Of a DNA stretch of 64,000 bases, positions 27,227 to 36,223 are shown piece after piece. The stretch is taken from the NCBI RefSeq assembly GCF_032714615.1, contig NZ_JAWDKA010000010.1:23405-87404 (forward strand), in the 5' to 3' direction. The notes under the pieces were generated by a model. The model worked only from the letters and a program-made list of their open reading frames with translations. It was not told the origin of the DNA and did not search any database. The number at the start of each line of letters is the position of its first letter. Position 1 is the stretch's first letter. The translations under genes were made by a program, and so were the position numbers. This stretch comes from Methanorbis furvi. Lineage in GTDB: Archaea; Halobacteriota; Methanomicrobia; Methanomicrobiales; Methanocorpusculaceae.

Positions 27227-27311
27227 GTAGACGTAGCCAAGCCTGGTATGGCGCAGGTTTGCTAAACCTGTGTCCCCCTGGGACTCGAGGGTTCAAATCC
27301 CTCCGTCTGCG
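27227..27311 (+). tRNA. tRNA-Ser (GCT)
   Basis: The sequence folds as a class II tRNA: acceptor GTAGACG/CGTCTGC, D arm GCC..GGC, anticodon stem CAGGT/ACCTG with loop TTGCTAA (anticodon GCT), a long variable arm (GTCCCCCTGGGAC) and T arm GAGGGTTCAAATCCCTC. The anticodon and long variable arm both indicate serine. CCA is not encoded. Confidence 0.95.
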
Positions 27312-27401
27312 CTTATTGCGGGGTGAAACAATCCCCGACGTTCAGGAGTACGAAGCGCTCATAACGTATGAGACTTATCTCTCCACTGAGAGGCGACTAT
27401 C

Positions 27402-27854
27402 ATGGTTGAAGAGTCAGAACTGAAATATTTTGTGCGGATCATTAACAATGATCTGGACGGTACCCAGCCGGTACAGCTTGCGCTGACCGGAATTAAGGGC
27501 ATCGGCCTCCACGCCGCACTCGTCATCTCCCGCCGTGCAGGAGTCGACACCCATGCAACAATGGGTCTTCTTGCAGACGAAGATGTCGCGCGTATTGAGG
27601 AACAGGTACTTGCGTACCCGACCTCAGTTCCGGCATGGATGGTCAACCGCCCGGTAGATGTGTACTCCGGAGAACCGAAGCACCTCTACGGCAGCGACCT
27701 TGCGCTCGCAAAAGAAGACGACATCAACCTCATGAAGAAGATGCGCTGCTATCGCGGCATTCGTCATGAGAACGGCCTGAAGGTACGTGGTCAGGGCACC
27801 AAGTCCACCGGACGGTTCGGAAAGATTGTCGGTGTTTCCAAGAGGAGAAACTAA
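27402..27854 (+). CDS. rps13: Ribosomal protein S13 (uS13)
   Basis: The 150-aa protein has the S13 motifs IKGIGLHAALVISRRAGVD and the basic C-terminal CYRGIRHENGLKVRGQGTKSTGR region that contacts the 30S head and tRNA. It opens the S13-S4-S11-RpoD cluster conserved across archaea. Confidence 0.97.
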   Translation: MVEESELKYFVRIINNDLDGTQPVQLALTGIKGIGLHAALVISRRAGVDTHATMGLLADEDVARIEEQVLAYPTSVPAWMVNRPVDVYSGEPKHLYGSDLALAKEDDINLMKKMRCYRGIRHENGLKVRGQGTKSTGRFGKIVGVSKRRN

Positions 27855-27871
27855 CACTCAGGTGAGATAAA

Positions 27872-28417
27872 ATGGGATACCCAGGAAAGAACACCAAACA
27901 GTACTCCTCACCGAAACGCCGCTTCGAAAAGTCGCGTATCGAGAGCGAGCGAGTACTTGCAATCACCTATGGTCTTCGTAACAAGCGTGAGATCTGGAGA
28001 GCAACCGAAGTCCTTCGCAAACACCGCGGGGGAGCTCGTGAAGTGCTCGCTATGATGTCCGCCGCAGGCGAGACCCCGAAAACCGTTGCACGCCGCGACG
28101 AGCTGATCAACACCCTTCAGCGCTACGGCATGGTCGGTGCAAACGCCGCAATGGATGATATTCTTACCTTAAAAGTTGAGAACATCCTTGAGCGCCGCCT
28201 CCAGACCATCGTCTACCGCAAGGGTCTTGCACGCAGCCCGAAACAGGCACGCCAGCTGATCACCCACGGACACATCGCCATCAACGGCCAGCGTGTCTCC
28301 GTGCCCGGTTACATGGTTTCCGTTTCCGAAGAGGCAGGCATTGCATACTATGCAACCTCCGGCCTTGCAGATTCAGCAAACGGTGAACGCCAGCGTATTA
28401 TGAATGTGAGGGCGTAA
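27872..28417 (+). CDS. rps4: Ribosomal protein S4 (uS4)
   Basis: The 181-aa archaeal S4 contains the S4 RNA-binding domain ([27 protein letters not shown]) and the basic N-terminus. It is a primary 16S rRNA binder that nucleates 30S assembly. It follows rps13 by 17 nt with AGGTGAG as ribosome-binding site. Confidence 0.97.
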   Translation: MGYPGKNTKQYSSPKRRFEKSRIESERVLAITYGLRNKREIWRATEVLRKHRGGAREVLAMMSAAGETPKTVARRDELINTLQRYGMVGANAAMDDILTLKVENILERRLQTIVYRKGLARSPKQARQLITHGHIAINGQRVSVPGYMVSVSEEAGIAYYATSGLADSANGERQRIMNVRA

Positions 28418-28419
28418 CT

Positions 28420-28815
28420 ATGGCAGAAGCAACTGAAAAGTGGGGCATTGCACATATCTTTGCCTCCTTTAACAACACGATCATCACCGTCACCGATCTG
28501 TCCGGCGCAGAAACCATCTGCAAGAGCAGCGGTGGTATGGTCGTCAAGCAGGCCCGCAATGAGTCATCCCCCTATGCAGCAATGCAGATGGCGATCAACA
28601 TTGCCCAGGCAGCAAAAGAAAAGGGAATCACCGGACTTCACATTCGTGTCCGTGCACCCGGAAACGGAAAGCAGCGCTCTCCGGGACCAGGAGCCCAGGC
28701 CGCTATCCGTGCACTTTCCCGTGCAGGTATGCGTATTGGAAGAATCGAAGATGTGACTCCGGTACCGCACGACAGCATCCGCCCGGCGGGTGGGAGAAGA
28801 GGCAGGAGAGTCTGA
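28420..28815 (+). CDS. rps11: Ribosomal protein S11 (uS11)
   Basis: The 131-aa protein has the S11 landmarks [24 protein letters not shown] and the C-terminal [21 protein letters not shown]. It lies in the platform of the small subunit. It starts 2 nt after rps4 and its stop directly abuts the rpoD ATG. Confidence 0.97.
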   Translation: MAEATEKWGIAHIFASFNNTIITVTDLSGAETICKSSGGMVVKQARNESSPYAAMQMAINIAQAAKEKGITGLHIRVRAPGNGKQRSPGPGAQAAIRALSRAGMRIGRIEDVTPVPHDSIRPAGGRRGRRV

Positions 28816-29655
28816 ATGGATCTTGTATTCAGCAGGCTTGATGACTCTGTCGCACGGTTTACTATCAGCGGAGCGACCCCGGCATTTGCAAACGCTCTCA
28901 GACGTTCTATGATCGGTGAGGTACCAACCCTTGCCATTGAAGACGTTCGCATCTATGACAACACCAGTGTTCTCTTTGACGAGATCCTTGCGCACCGGCT
29001 CGGTATGGTTCCGATTAAAACGGATCTGTCCCAGTTTGTCCGCCGCAGCGAATGTTCCTGCGAAGGTGTTGGCTGTCCCCAATGTACTGTCACCTTCACC
29101 TTAAGCGTTGAAGGCCCGGAAATGGTCACCTCAGGTGATCTGATCTCCATGGACCCGCGTACCGTTCCGGTACATAACAACGTGCCAATCGTCAAGCTCT
29201 GGGAAAACCAGAAGGTTGTTCTGGAAGCGGTCGCCGAACTCAACACCGGCAGCGAGCATGCCAAATGGCAGCCGACGCTTGCATGCGGTTACAAAGAGTT
29301 CCCGGTAATCACCATCCACGACACCTGTGACGGATGCAAAAAATGCGTCGACGAATGTCCCCGCAATGTTCTTGAAATATCCGAGAACAAAGTGCGTGTC
29401 CGCGTAGTAAACGGCGAAAGCAAAGAAAAAGACTGTTCCATGTGTCGTCTGTGTCAGACTGCATGCATGAACAGCGGAATCGGCGAAAACCCCGCAATCA
29501 CCATTGGTGCCGACAGCACGAAGTTCGTCTTTGTTGTCGAGAGCGACGGTTCTCTGCCGGTCAAAGAGATCATCGAAAGAGCACTGCTGCATATCAAGTC
29601 ACGATCCACAGACCTGACTGATGCATTACAGGACATATCCACGGAGGGACTGTAA
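28816..29655 (+). CDS. rpoD: RNA polymerase subunit D (Rpo3) with two ferredoxin-type cysteine clusters
   Basis: The 279-aa alpha-like assembly subunit pairs with RpoL. Besides the dimerisation and insert domains it has a ferredoxin-like segment with eight cysteines: C171, C174, C177, C181 and C207, C210, C213, C217, enough for two [4Fe-4S] clusters. A further C80/C82/C87/C90 set lies in the insert domain. Many methanogens keep such clusters, while others have lost one or both. It forms part of the S13-S4-S11-RpoD-L18e operon with no intergenic gaps. Confidence 0.97.
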   Translation: MDLVFSRLDDSVARFTISGATPAFANALRRSMIGEVPTLAIEDVRIYDNTSVLFDEILAHRLGMVPIKTDLSQFVRRSECSCEGVGCPQCTVTFTLSVEGPEMVTSGDLISMDPRTVPVHNNVPIVKLWENQKVVLEAVAELNTGSEHAKWQPTLACGYKEFPVITIHDTCDGCKKCVDECPRNVLEISENKVRVRVVNGESKEKDCSMCRLCQTACMNSGIGENPAITIGADSTKFVFVVESDGSLPVKEIIERALLHIKSRSTDLTDALQDISTEGL

Positions 29656-30009
29656 ATGAATAAGACAAACCCCCGCCTCGAATCCTTAATTGGTATGCTC
29701 AAGCGGGCATCCCGGGAAAACGAGGCCAATATCTGGCGCGAGATTGCCGGACGCCTTAACACGTCCAGCAAAAACTACGCTGAGGTTAACATCGGAAAGA
29801 TTAGCCGCTACGCAAGCGAGAATGAGATCATCATTGTTCCGGGCAAAGTCCTGGCAGCAGGTACGATCGCCGCACCCGTCAAGGTTGCAGCACTCAACTT
29901 CTCCGACGCTGCGCGTGAAAAAATCATGGAAGCCAAAGGCAGCTGCATGACAATCGAAGAGCTTGTTGCAGCAAACCCGAAAGGCAGCCGTGTCCGTATC
30001 CTGAGGTGA
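29656..30009 (+). CDS. rpl18e: Ribosomal protein L18e (eL18)
   Basis: The 117-aa protein starts MNKTNPRLESLIGMLKRASRENEANIWREIA and contains IIVPGKVLAAGTI and the C-terminal NPKGSRVRILR typical of archaeal L18e. It directly abuts the rpoD stop codon. Confidence 0.96.
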   Translation: MNKTNPRLESLIGMLKRASRENEANIWREIAGRLNTSSKNYAEVNIGKISRYASENEIIIVPGKVLAAGTIAAPVKVAALNFSDAAREKIMEAKGSCMTIEELVAANPKGSRVRILR

Positions 30010-30017
30010 ACTGAAAA

Positions 30018-30440
30018 ATGGTAACTGTTATCGATGGAGAGAATCTTCTTCTCGGAAGAATGTGCAGCCTTATCGCTCAGCGCATCCTTGCCGGTGAGGA
30101 GATTGCTATCATTAACGCCGAGAAAGTAATCGTATCCGGTTCCCGCGCGATGGTTATGGAAGAGTACTATGTAAAACGCGTCCGCGGTTCAGTTGAAGGC
30201 GGTCCGTTCTACCCAAGACGCCCGGATCAGATCGTTAAACGCACTGTCCGCGGTATGATTCCGTACAAGACCCGGCCCGGAGCAGCAGCGTTCCGCCGTG
30301 TCAAGGCCTATGTCGGTGTTCCTTACGAGCTGAAGGATGCCGAGGCAGAGGTTCTTGAGGCAGCACACCGTGACCGGTTAAGCAGCGCACGCTACGTTAC
30401 CGTTGGTGCAATCAGCACCAACCTTGGAGCAAAGTACTAA
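30018..30440 (+). CDS. rpl13: Ribosomal protein L13 (uL13)
   Basis: The 140-aa protein has the L13 core (LLLGRMCSLIAQRILAGEEI, IVKRTVRGMIPYKT) and is placed between L18e and S9 as in other archaea. It starts 8 nt after rpl18e. Confidence 0.96.
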   Translation: MVTVIDGENLLLGRMCSLIAQRILAGEEIAIINAEKVIVSGSRAMVMEEYYVKRVRGSVEGGPFYPRRPDQIVKRTVRGMIPYKTRPGAAAFRRVKAYVGVPYELKDAEAEVLEAAHRDRLSSARYVTVGAISTNLGAKY

Positions 30441-30453
30441 GAGGTGGAAGAAG

Positions 30454-30852
30454 ATGAAGATCATTAACACCAGCGGTAAGAGAAAGACGGCAATTGCACG
30501 CGCAACTCTCAGAGAGGGCAAGGGCAGAGTCCGTATCAACTCGGTTCCGCTCGAGGTTTACGGCAGCGAGATCATCCGCATGAAGATTGCCGAGGCAATC
30601 GCTCTTGCACCGGGTGCAATTGACGGCGCCGATGTTGAGATTGAAGTCTCCGGCGGCGGTGTCATGGGCCAGGCAGAGGCAGTTCGTACTGCACTCGGCC
30701 GCGGCATCCTTAACTGGACCAACGATCCGCGCATTAAAGAGGTTTACCTCAGCTACGACCGTACGCTTCTTGTCAACGATTCCCGTCAGAAGGAAGCCAA
30801 GAAGCCGCATGGACGCGGTGCACGTGCACGGTTCCAGAAGTCGTACCGTTAA
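30454..30852 (+). CDS. rps9: Ribosomal protein S9 (uS9)
   Basis: The 132-aa protein starts at ATG 30454 (MKIINTSGKRKTAIARATLREG), with GAGGTGG 7-8 nt upstream; a longer in-frame extension through the rpl13 3' end is rejected. The C-terminal KKPHGRGARARFQKSYR is the tRNA-contacting tail that always ends in Lys/Ser-Tyr-Arg. Confidence 0.97.
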   Translation: MKIINTSGKRKTAIARATLREGKGRVRINSVPLEVYGSEIIRMKIAEAIALAPGAIDGADVEIEVSGGGVMGQAEAVRTALGRGILNWTNDPRIKEVYLSYDRTLLVNDSRQKEAKKPHGRGARARFQKSYR

Positions 30853-30861
30853 ATTCGCTTT

Positions 30862-30907
30862 CAGAACATATGTTCTGCAAAAAGGAGGGATCTCCCCTCC
30901 CTTTGCA
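30862..30907 (+). promoter_or_regulatory. Palindrome and hairpin between rps9 and rpoN
   Basis: CAGAACATATGTTCTG (30862-30877) is a perfect 16-bp palindrome beginning 10 nt after the rps9 stop. It is followed by a GGAGGG/CCCTCC hairpin (about 30884-30903). These may be a processing or attenuation site that lowers expression of downstream rpoN and rpoK. Confidence 0.55.
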
Positions 30908-30941
30908 AAACAACAAATTAATAAGCTTAGAAGGATAACTA

Positions 30942-31130
30942 ATGATACCAGTTCGATGTTTCACCTGTGGTAAAGTAATTTCCACGGTATGGGAAGAATA
31001 TCAACAGCGCAAAGCTGCCGGTGAGGACCCGAAAGAGATTCTCGACTCTCTTGGACTTGATCGGTACTGCTGCAGACGCATGCTTCTCTCGCATAAAGAG
31101 ACGGTTGATGAGCTGTATCCCTACACGTGA
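30942..31130 (+). CDS. rpoN: RNA polymerase subunit N (Rpo10)
   Basis: The 62-aa zinc protein has the atypical zinc bundle CFTCGK near the N-terminus and CCRRM at residues ~43-47. [11 protein letters not shown] is invariant in the family. GAAGG lies 8 nt before the ATG. It follows rps9 as in most archaea. Confidence 0.97.
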   Translation: MIPVRCFTCGKVISTVWEEYQQRKAAGEDPKEILDSLGLDRYCCRRMLLSHKETVDELYPYT

Positions 31131-31144
31131 TGCATGAATGATGC

Positions 31145-31219
31145 GGGGTCGTAGGGTAGCCTGGACCATCCTATTACGTTCGGGACGTAGTGACCTGAGT
31201 TCGAATCTCAGCGACCCCA
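31145..31219 (+). tRNA. tRNA-Pro (CGG)
   Basis: The acceptor stem is GGGGTCG/CGACCCC, the anticodon stem TTACG/CGTAG encloses loop TTCGGGA with anticodon CGG and G37, and the T arm is CTGAGTTCGAATCTCAG. No CCA is encoded. It sits inside the transcription unit between rpoN and rpoK. Confidence 0.94.
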
Positions 31220-31254
31220 TTTTTCCATTTTATGTTTTATGGATGTGATTACCA

Positions 31255-31443
31255 ATGATATACACTCGTTATGAACGGGCCAGAATCATCGGTGCTCGTG
31301 CGTTACAGATCTCGATGGGTGCTCCTATTCTCGTCAGAACCACAAAGATCGATCCGCTTGAGATCGCGCTGGTTGAGTACGATAGCAATATGGTGCCTAT
31401 TACTGTGAAGCGCCGCATCGGTGAGAAGGTAGAGGTTTTGTAA
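31255..31443 (+). CDS. rpoK: RNA polymerase subunit K (Rpo6)
   Basis: The 62-aa protein is the omega/RPB6 homologue: [25 protein letters not shown] and the C-terminal [22 protein letters not shown] are diagnostic. It starts 35 nt after tRNA-Pro and is followed by enolase with a 1-nt gap. Confidence 0.97.
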   Translation: MIYTRYERARIIGARALQISMGAPILVRTTKIDPLEIALVEYDSNMVPITVKRRIGEKVEVL

Positions 31444-31444
31444 T

Positions 31445-32644
31445 ATGACCACAATTGATGGAATTACTCTTCGGAGAATTCTTGACAGCCGCGGCAATGA
31501 GACCATTGAAGCGGAAATTCTGACTGCAAGCGGTGGATACGGACGCGCATGCGCTCCCAGCGGTGCATCAACCGGTATCTACGAGGCAAAGGTTCGCCCC
31601 TGCCGCGAGGCTATTGCGGATGCACAGGCACGCCTTATTCCTGAGCTGATTGATCTTGATTCCCAGGATCAGCGCGGTTTTGATGAGGTGCTCCATGTGG
31701 TGGATGCGACCGACGATCTTTCCGGTATCGGTGCAAACATCGCGGTTGCACTCTCTCTTGCAAACGCAAAAGCTGCGGCATCTGCAATGAACATGGAGCT
31801 CTTCCAGTTCCTTGGGGGGGCCTTCGTGGACCAGACCCCGCTCCCGCTCGGCAATGTGATCGGCGGCGGTGCCCACGCAGTGGATGCAACCGACATTCAG
31901 GAGTTCCTGATTGTGCCGACCGGCGCTGCAAATGCAAGCGAAGCTGTCTTCACCAATGCACTTGTGCACAAGACGGCGAAGAGCATTCTTGTCGCGCGCG
32001 GAAAAGGCTGCGGCAAAGGTGACGAGGGTGCATGGGCTCCTCACGTCAGCGATGCCGAAGCATTCGAAATTGTTGCCGAAGCAGTGAACAAGGTTCAGGA
32101 CGAGACCGGAATTGAGGTCCGCATGGGTCTTGACGTCGCGGCTTCCGAGATGTGGAATGCTGATCTTGAGCGGTATGTGTATAAGAATGCAAAGCGCACT
32201 ACTGAGGAGCAGATCTCATACATTGCCGAACTGGTGGATCAGTATAATCTGGTCTATGTTGAGGATCCGATTCAGGAAGAGGACTTTGCAGGCTTTGCAC
32301 TGCTGACCGAGGAGGTCGCAGGCCGTGACACATTAATCTGCGGTGATGATCTTTTCGTTACCAATGTGGAGCGGCTTGAAGAGGGCATTGCTCTTGAGGC
32401 AGGAAACTGCGTCCTGATCAAACCGAATCAGATCGGAACCCTGACTGATACCTTTGAGACTATCCGTCTTGCCCGTGACTACGGGTATGAGACGGTTATG
32501 AGCCACCGTTCCGGTGAGACAACCGACACTACTATTGCACATCTCGGCACAGCTTTTGGCTGCTGCTTTTTGAAGTGCGGTATTGTGGGCGGCGAGCGTA
32601 TTGCTAAATTAAATGAACTTATAAGAATTGAGGAGCATTTGTAA
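31445..32644 (+). CDS. eno: Enolase
   Basis: The 399-aa enzyme interconverts 2-phosphoglycerate and phosphoenolpyruvate. Motifs are [24 protein letters not shown], the metal ligand region [19 protein letters not shown] and the signature [15 protein letters not shown] with catalytic Lys, then [17 protein letters not shown]. It is slightly shorter than bacterial enolases (~430 aa), as in several methanogens. The rpoK-eno-rps2 order is typical for archaea. Confidence 0.97.
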   Translation: MTTIDGITLRRILDSRGNETIEAEILTASGGYGRACAPSGASTGIYEAKVRPCREAIADAQARLIPELIDLDSQDQRGFDEVLHVVDATDDLSGIGANIAVALSLANAKAAASAMNMELFQFLGGAFVDQTPLPLGNVIGGGAHAVDATDIQEFLIVPTGAANASEAVFTNALVHKTAKSILVARGKGCGKGDEGAWAPHVSDAEAFEIVAEAVNKVQDETGIEVRMGLDVAASEMWNADLERYVYKNAKRTTEEQISYIAELVDQYNLVYVEDPIQEEDFAGFALLTEEVAGRDTLICGDDLFVTNVERLEEGIALEAGNCVLIKPNQIGTLTDTFETIRLARDYGYETVMSHRSGETTDTTIAHLGTAFGCCFLKCGIVGGERIAKLNELIRIEEHL

Positions 32645-32645
32645 A

Positions 32646-33254
32646 ATGACCGACAATGAACTTGGAATTGAATTAAACGAACCGTTAGTATCTGTAGAAG
32701 AGTATCTGGCAGCCGGTGTCCATATCGGTACCCAGCAGAAAGACGATGACATGAAGGAGTTCATCTACCGCGTCCGCTCTGATGGTCTCTATATCATTGA
32801 TATCAGAAAGACCGATGAGCGTATCAAGCAGGTGGCAAAGTTCCTTGCACGCTACGAGTCTCCGAAGATCTTTGTGGTGACGTCACGTCAGTACGGTCAG
32901 TACCCTGCACAGAAGTTTTCCAGCACGATTGGTGCAATCTCTCATGTGGGACGGTTCATCCCTGGTACGCTCACCAACCCGGTCCTTCCGAAGTACGTTG
33001 AGCCGGAAGTTGTTATTGTCACTGACCCGATCGGAGATGCACAGGCAATCACCGAAGCAGTCCAGTGCGGTATTCCGGTTATTGCACTTTGTGATATCAA
33101 TAACCAGACCAACAATGTTGATCTCGTCATTCCGACGAACAACAAGGGTCGCAAGGCCCTTTCCATGGTCTACTTCCTGCTTACCCGCGAGCTTCTGAAG
33201 CAGAAGGGCATTGTGTCCTCTCTGACCTTTGAAGACTTCGAGTCTGAGTTCTAA
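32646..33254 (+). CDS. rps2: Ribosomal protein S2 (uS2)
   Basis: The 202-aa protein starts at ATG 32646, 1 nt after the enolase stop, with GAGGAG in the enolase end as ribosome-binding site. [32 protein letters not shown] and the [24 protein letters not shown] region are archaeal S2 signatures. It is the last gene of the transcription unit. Confidence 0.97.
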   Translation: MTDNELGIELNEPLVSVEEYLAAGVHIGTQQKDDDMKEFIYRVRSDGLYIIDIRKTDERIKQVAKFLARYESPKIFVVTSRQYGQYPAQKFSSTIGAISHVGRFIPGTLTNPVLPKYVEPEVVIVTDPIGDAQAITEAVQCGIPVIALCDINNQTNNVDLVIPTNNKGRKALSMVYFLLTRELLKQKGIVSSLTFEDFESEF

Positions 33255-33324
33255 ATATCTCAGATACAATTTTTTTCTTTTTTGTGAACTTTTGTTTGTT
33301 GGATTTTGTGTCTTTAATTCCAGG

Positions 33325-33594
33325 CAGCCCACGGAAAAACGGAACGCATGCCTGCGGCCTGCTTCCCGCTTCGCGGGAACACACTGAAATTTCACAGAAA
33401 AATATCACGGAGCAGACGTGAACATCACGGAAGTGAATTGTTTTCGGATTTGTGATGCCCTTTTCATCTATGAGGTGCTCGGTGGTTGAGGCAAAAATAA
33501 TGAATTGTTTTAGAGTTCCGTGATGTTCACGTCTGTTCCGTGATGTTTTTCTGTGCCTACTTCTGTGTACTCCGTGTTTTCGGTGGGCGACTCA
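33325..33594. repeat. Long inverted repeat, family A, copy 2
   Basis: Inner arms around ATCACGGAGCAGACGTGAAC (33404-33423) and its inverse (about 33515-33547) match over about 37 bp with two mismatches. The outer ends CAGCCCACGGAAAA and TTTTCGGTGGGCGACTC are also inverted. The left arm carries an extra CCCGCTTCGCGGG hairpin (33365-33377). It fills the gap between rps2 and the Memo gene, which otherwise holds no gene. Confidence 0.85.
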
Positions 33595-33739
33595 TAAAAC
33601 CTCCATGGCGCAATCATTAAAGCCCCGCCAAACCAACACATAATCACCTTCACATGCCGGTCCGCAATATCTCAATAGTATCTTTCGCGGGATCGGCGGA
33701 CGAAAAATTTGGTTACGGCGTAAAACCCGTTTGATATCC

Positions 33740-34597
33740 ATGAAAATAGAGGAAACTTCTGCATGCTGTTCCTCAGCCGGTACGGCGACAGTGCGGCCTG
33801 CAACACTTGCGGGTATGTTTTACCCGGCCGGCGCTGAGGAACTGGCATCTCTGCTCAACGCATTTTTCTCTTCTACGGTTACGTCTGTAACCTCTCCGTA
33901 CGGTGTGTTGGTTCCGCATGCAGGCTACGTTTACTCGGGAAAAACTGCTGCATGCGCTTATGCGAAAATTCCCGAAACATTTTCCGGAACATTCGTGATT
34001 ATCGGTCCAAGCCATGCAGGATGTATGACCGTAACCGCGGACTGTTCTTGGGAAACGCCTCTTGGTCCGGTCGCGGCTGATGCAGAACTTGTTGCCGCTC
34101 TCGCTGATGCGGGCATTCCGAACCGCAATGATCTGATGCGTGTTCAGGAGAACTCTCTTGAGACGCAGATGCCGTTCATCCGCTACCGGTTCCCGCAGGC
34201 AAAAGTTGTGCCGGTACTTCTCGGTGACCAGTCTTTGGCATCAGCCCGCACGGTTGCTGATGCAATCGCCAAAGCGATTGATGCGACCTCTACCGCAAGC
34301 GACAGAGTCGTCATCATTGCTTCCGGCGACGGCTCGCATTATGTTCCGGCAAAAGTTGCCGAGCATGATGACCTGACCGTCCTTGCCGCAGCAGCAAAAC
34401 TTGATGCTGATCAGTTTTACAAGACGCTCATGGATGTCAGACCATCCATGTGCGGGTACGGATGCATCGCCGTGATGATGCTTGTCTGCAAACATCTCGG
34501 CGCACGCGAAGCAAAACTGATCATGTACCAGACCTCGGGCGATGCGACCGGCGACGACCGAGAGGTTGTCGGCTACGCAGCAGTGGAGGTCGTCTGA
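33740..34597 (+). CDS. Memo-family protein (AmmeMemoRadiSam component)
   Basis: The 285-aa protein belongs to the Memo family, related to non-haem iron dioxygenases: AGMFYPAGAEELASLLNAFF, VPHAGYVYSGKTAACAYAKI, GPSHAG and ASGDGSHY supply conserved His/Asp/Cys positions. The ATG at 33740 is used instead of an in-frame TTG at 33731. In archaea the gene often precedes mevalonate kinase, as here, with a 1-nt gap. Its biochemical role in archaea is not settled. Confidence 0.9.
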   Translation: MKIEETSACCSSAGTATVRPATLAGMFYPAGAEELASLLNAFFSSTVTSVTSPYGVLVPHAGYVYSGKTAACAYAKIPETFSGTFVIIGPSHAGCMTVTADCSWETPLGPVAADAELVAALADAGIPNRNDLMRVQENSLETQMPFIRYRFPQAKVVPVLLGDQSLASARTVADAIAKAIDATSTASDRVVIIASGDGSHYVPAKVAEHDDLTVLAAAAKLDADQFYKTLMDVRPSMCGYGCIAVMMLVCKHLGAREAKLIMYQTSGDATGDDREVVGYAAVEVV

Positions 34598-34598
34598 G

Positions 34599-35471
34599 AT
34601 GGCAACATGGAGTGCGCCTGGCAAAGTGTTCCTCTTTGGTGAACACGCGGTCGTGTACGGAAAGCCGGGCATTGCGATGGCAATCAAACCCCGCGTGATC
34701 GTCACGGTCCGCGAGTCCAGGTACCACCAGAAACCAAACTCCCCCTACATCGCCGAATGCTTCCGGTTAATGGATGTCAAGGGAAGCGTCTACGTCAGAT
34801 CCCAGCTGCCGAGTTCATCCGGACTCGGCTCCTCAGCTGCCGTAACGGTTGCAACGCTGTGTGCCATCAACGACGAGTTCGAGCTCAAAAAGACCAAGAC
34901 CGAGATCGCGGATCTCGCCCATCAGGTGGAGATGTCCGCACAGAACGGCCGTGCCAGCGCGACCGACACCTATGTCTGCACATTCGGCGGCATGGTTCTG
35001 GTCCGCGGCAGTGAAAAGCGTCGTCTTCTGCCGCCGCAGAACTTTTCCCTCGTCATCGGTAACACGCTCGTCTCGCACAGCACGTCTGAGATGGTGGGTA
35101 AAGTTGCCGACCTTCGCAGGAACTCGCCTGACATTGCAGAACCGATTCTTGACTCGATTGGTGCCATCACCATGCAGGCGATGCACAGTCTCGACAACCA
35201 GAGAGAGCTTGGAAACCTGATGAACATGAACCATGCGCTTCTTGACGCGCTCGGTGTTGGTCATCCGATGCTTTCCAAACTTGTGCTTGCCGCCAGATCC
35301 GCCGGAGCGCACGGAGCGAAGACGACCGGTGCGGGCGGCGGCGGATGCATGTATGCAATCTGTTCGAAGAGTTCCCGCAACCGTGTTGCAGGCGCAATCG
35401 AAGGATGCGATGCACGCGCCATCATCACCACCATTGACACTGAAGGCGCACGGAAGGAAAAAGATGAGTGA
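34599..35471 (+). CDS. mvk: Mevalonate kinase
   Basis: The 290-aa GHMP kinase phosphorylates mevalonate. The substrate motif APGKVFLFGEHAVVYG, the ATP loop PSSSGLGSSAAVTVA and the C-terminal KTTGAGGGGCMYAI are all present. The ATG at 34599 is 1 nt after the Memo stop, with GTGGAGG upstream. It overlaps isopentenyl phosphate kinase by 8 nt, so the two pathway steps are coupled. Confidence 0.96.
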   Translation: MATWSAPGKVFLFGEHAVVYGKPGIAMAIKPRVIVTVRESRYHQKPNSPYIAECFRLMDVKGSVYVRSQLPSSSGLGSSAAVTVATLCAINDEFELKKTKTEIADLAHQVEMSAQNGRASATDTYVCTFGGMVLVRGSEKRRLLPPQNFSLVIGNTLVSHSTSEMVGKVADLRRNSPDIAEPILDSIGAITMQAMHSLDNQRELGNLMNMNHALLDALGVGHPMLSKLVLAARSAGAHGAKTTGAGGGGCMYAICSKSSRNRVAGAIEGCDARAIITTIDTEGARKEKDE

Positions 35472-36216
35472 AATTACCGTACTCAAACTCGGCGGAAGCG
35501 TTGTCACCAAAAAATCCGAAGCAGGTGTGATTGACACTGCACGGATTCGTGAACTTGCCGCACAGATTGCGCCGATCGCAAAGTCGGTGCCGCTCGTGAT
35601 CGTTCACGGCGCAGGTTCTTGCGGCCATCCGGAAGCCAAAGCCTATCACATTCAGGACGGTGTCACTGAAAAAAATGCGGAAGGCATTGCCGTCACGCAC
35701 TTTGCCGTCCGCAGACTCAACGAAGAGTTCGTTGCACTCCTTCGCGAAGAAGGAGTTGATGCGGTCTGCATGCATCCGTTCTGCAGCAGTCTTGCACAGA
35801 ACGGACGCCTTCTCTACTCAGGCGAGGAACAGATCAAAGCAATGCTCAATCTCGGCGTTGTTCCGGTACTGCACGGCGATGTGGTGATGGACACCGTCCG
35901 CGGAGCAGTGATCGTCTCAGGCGATCAGATCGTTCCTGCGATGGCGAAGGCTCTTGGTGCGACCCGCGTCGGTGTTGCAACCGATGTGCCCGGAGTTCTC
36001 TCTGAAGGTTCGGTTGTCCCGGTCATCACCCGCGAAAATGTCGGGTCCATTGATCTCGGCGACTCTTCGAATACTGATGTGACCGGAGGGATGCGAGGAA
36101 AAGTTGAGGAGCTTCTGCTTCTTGCAGACGCCGGCATCTCTTCGCACCTCTTTCATATATCCCGTGTGATGGACTTCCTTGAAGACCACGAGCACGGCGG
36201 AACAACTGTTCGGTAA
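35464..36216 (+). CDS. ipk: Isopentenyl phosphate kinase
   Basis: The 250-aa amino-acid-kinase-fold enzyme makes isopentenyl diphosphate from isopentenyl phosphate, the last step of the archaeal alternative mevalonate pathway. Key motifs are VLKLGGSVVTKK (ATP-binding Lys) and VIVHGAGSCGH, containing the family-specific catalytic His. The start inside the end of mvk and the position before fni strengthen the call. Confidence 0.95.
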   Translation: MSEITVLKLGGSVVTKKSEAGVIDTARIRELAAQIAPIAKSVPLVIVHGAGSCGHPEAKAYHIQDGVTEKNAEGIAVTHFAVRRLNEEFVALLREEGVDAVCMHPFCSSLAQNGRLLYSGEEQIKAMLNLGVVPVLHGDVVMDTVRGAVIVSGDQIVPAMAKALGATRVGVATDVPGVLSEGSVVPVITRENVGSIDLGDSSNTDVTGGMRGKVEELLLLADAGISSHLFHISRVMDFLEDHEHGGTTVR

Positions 36217-36223
36217 CGAAATC

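Noticed and set aside
26631..27240. Several 70-80 codon frames in the family A repeat and tRNA leader
   Set aside because: They arise within inverted-repeat or structured-RNA DNA and are not shared between repeat copies.
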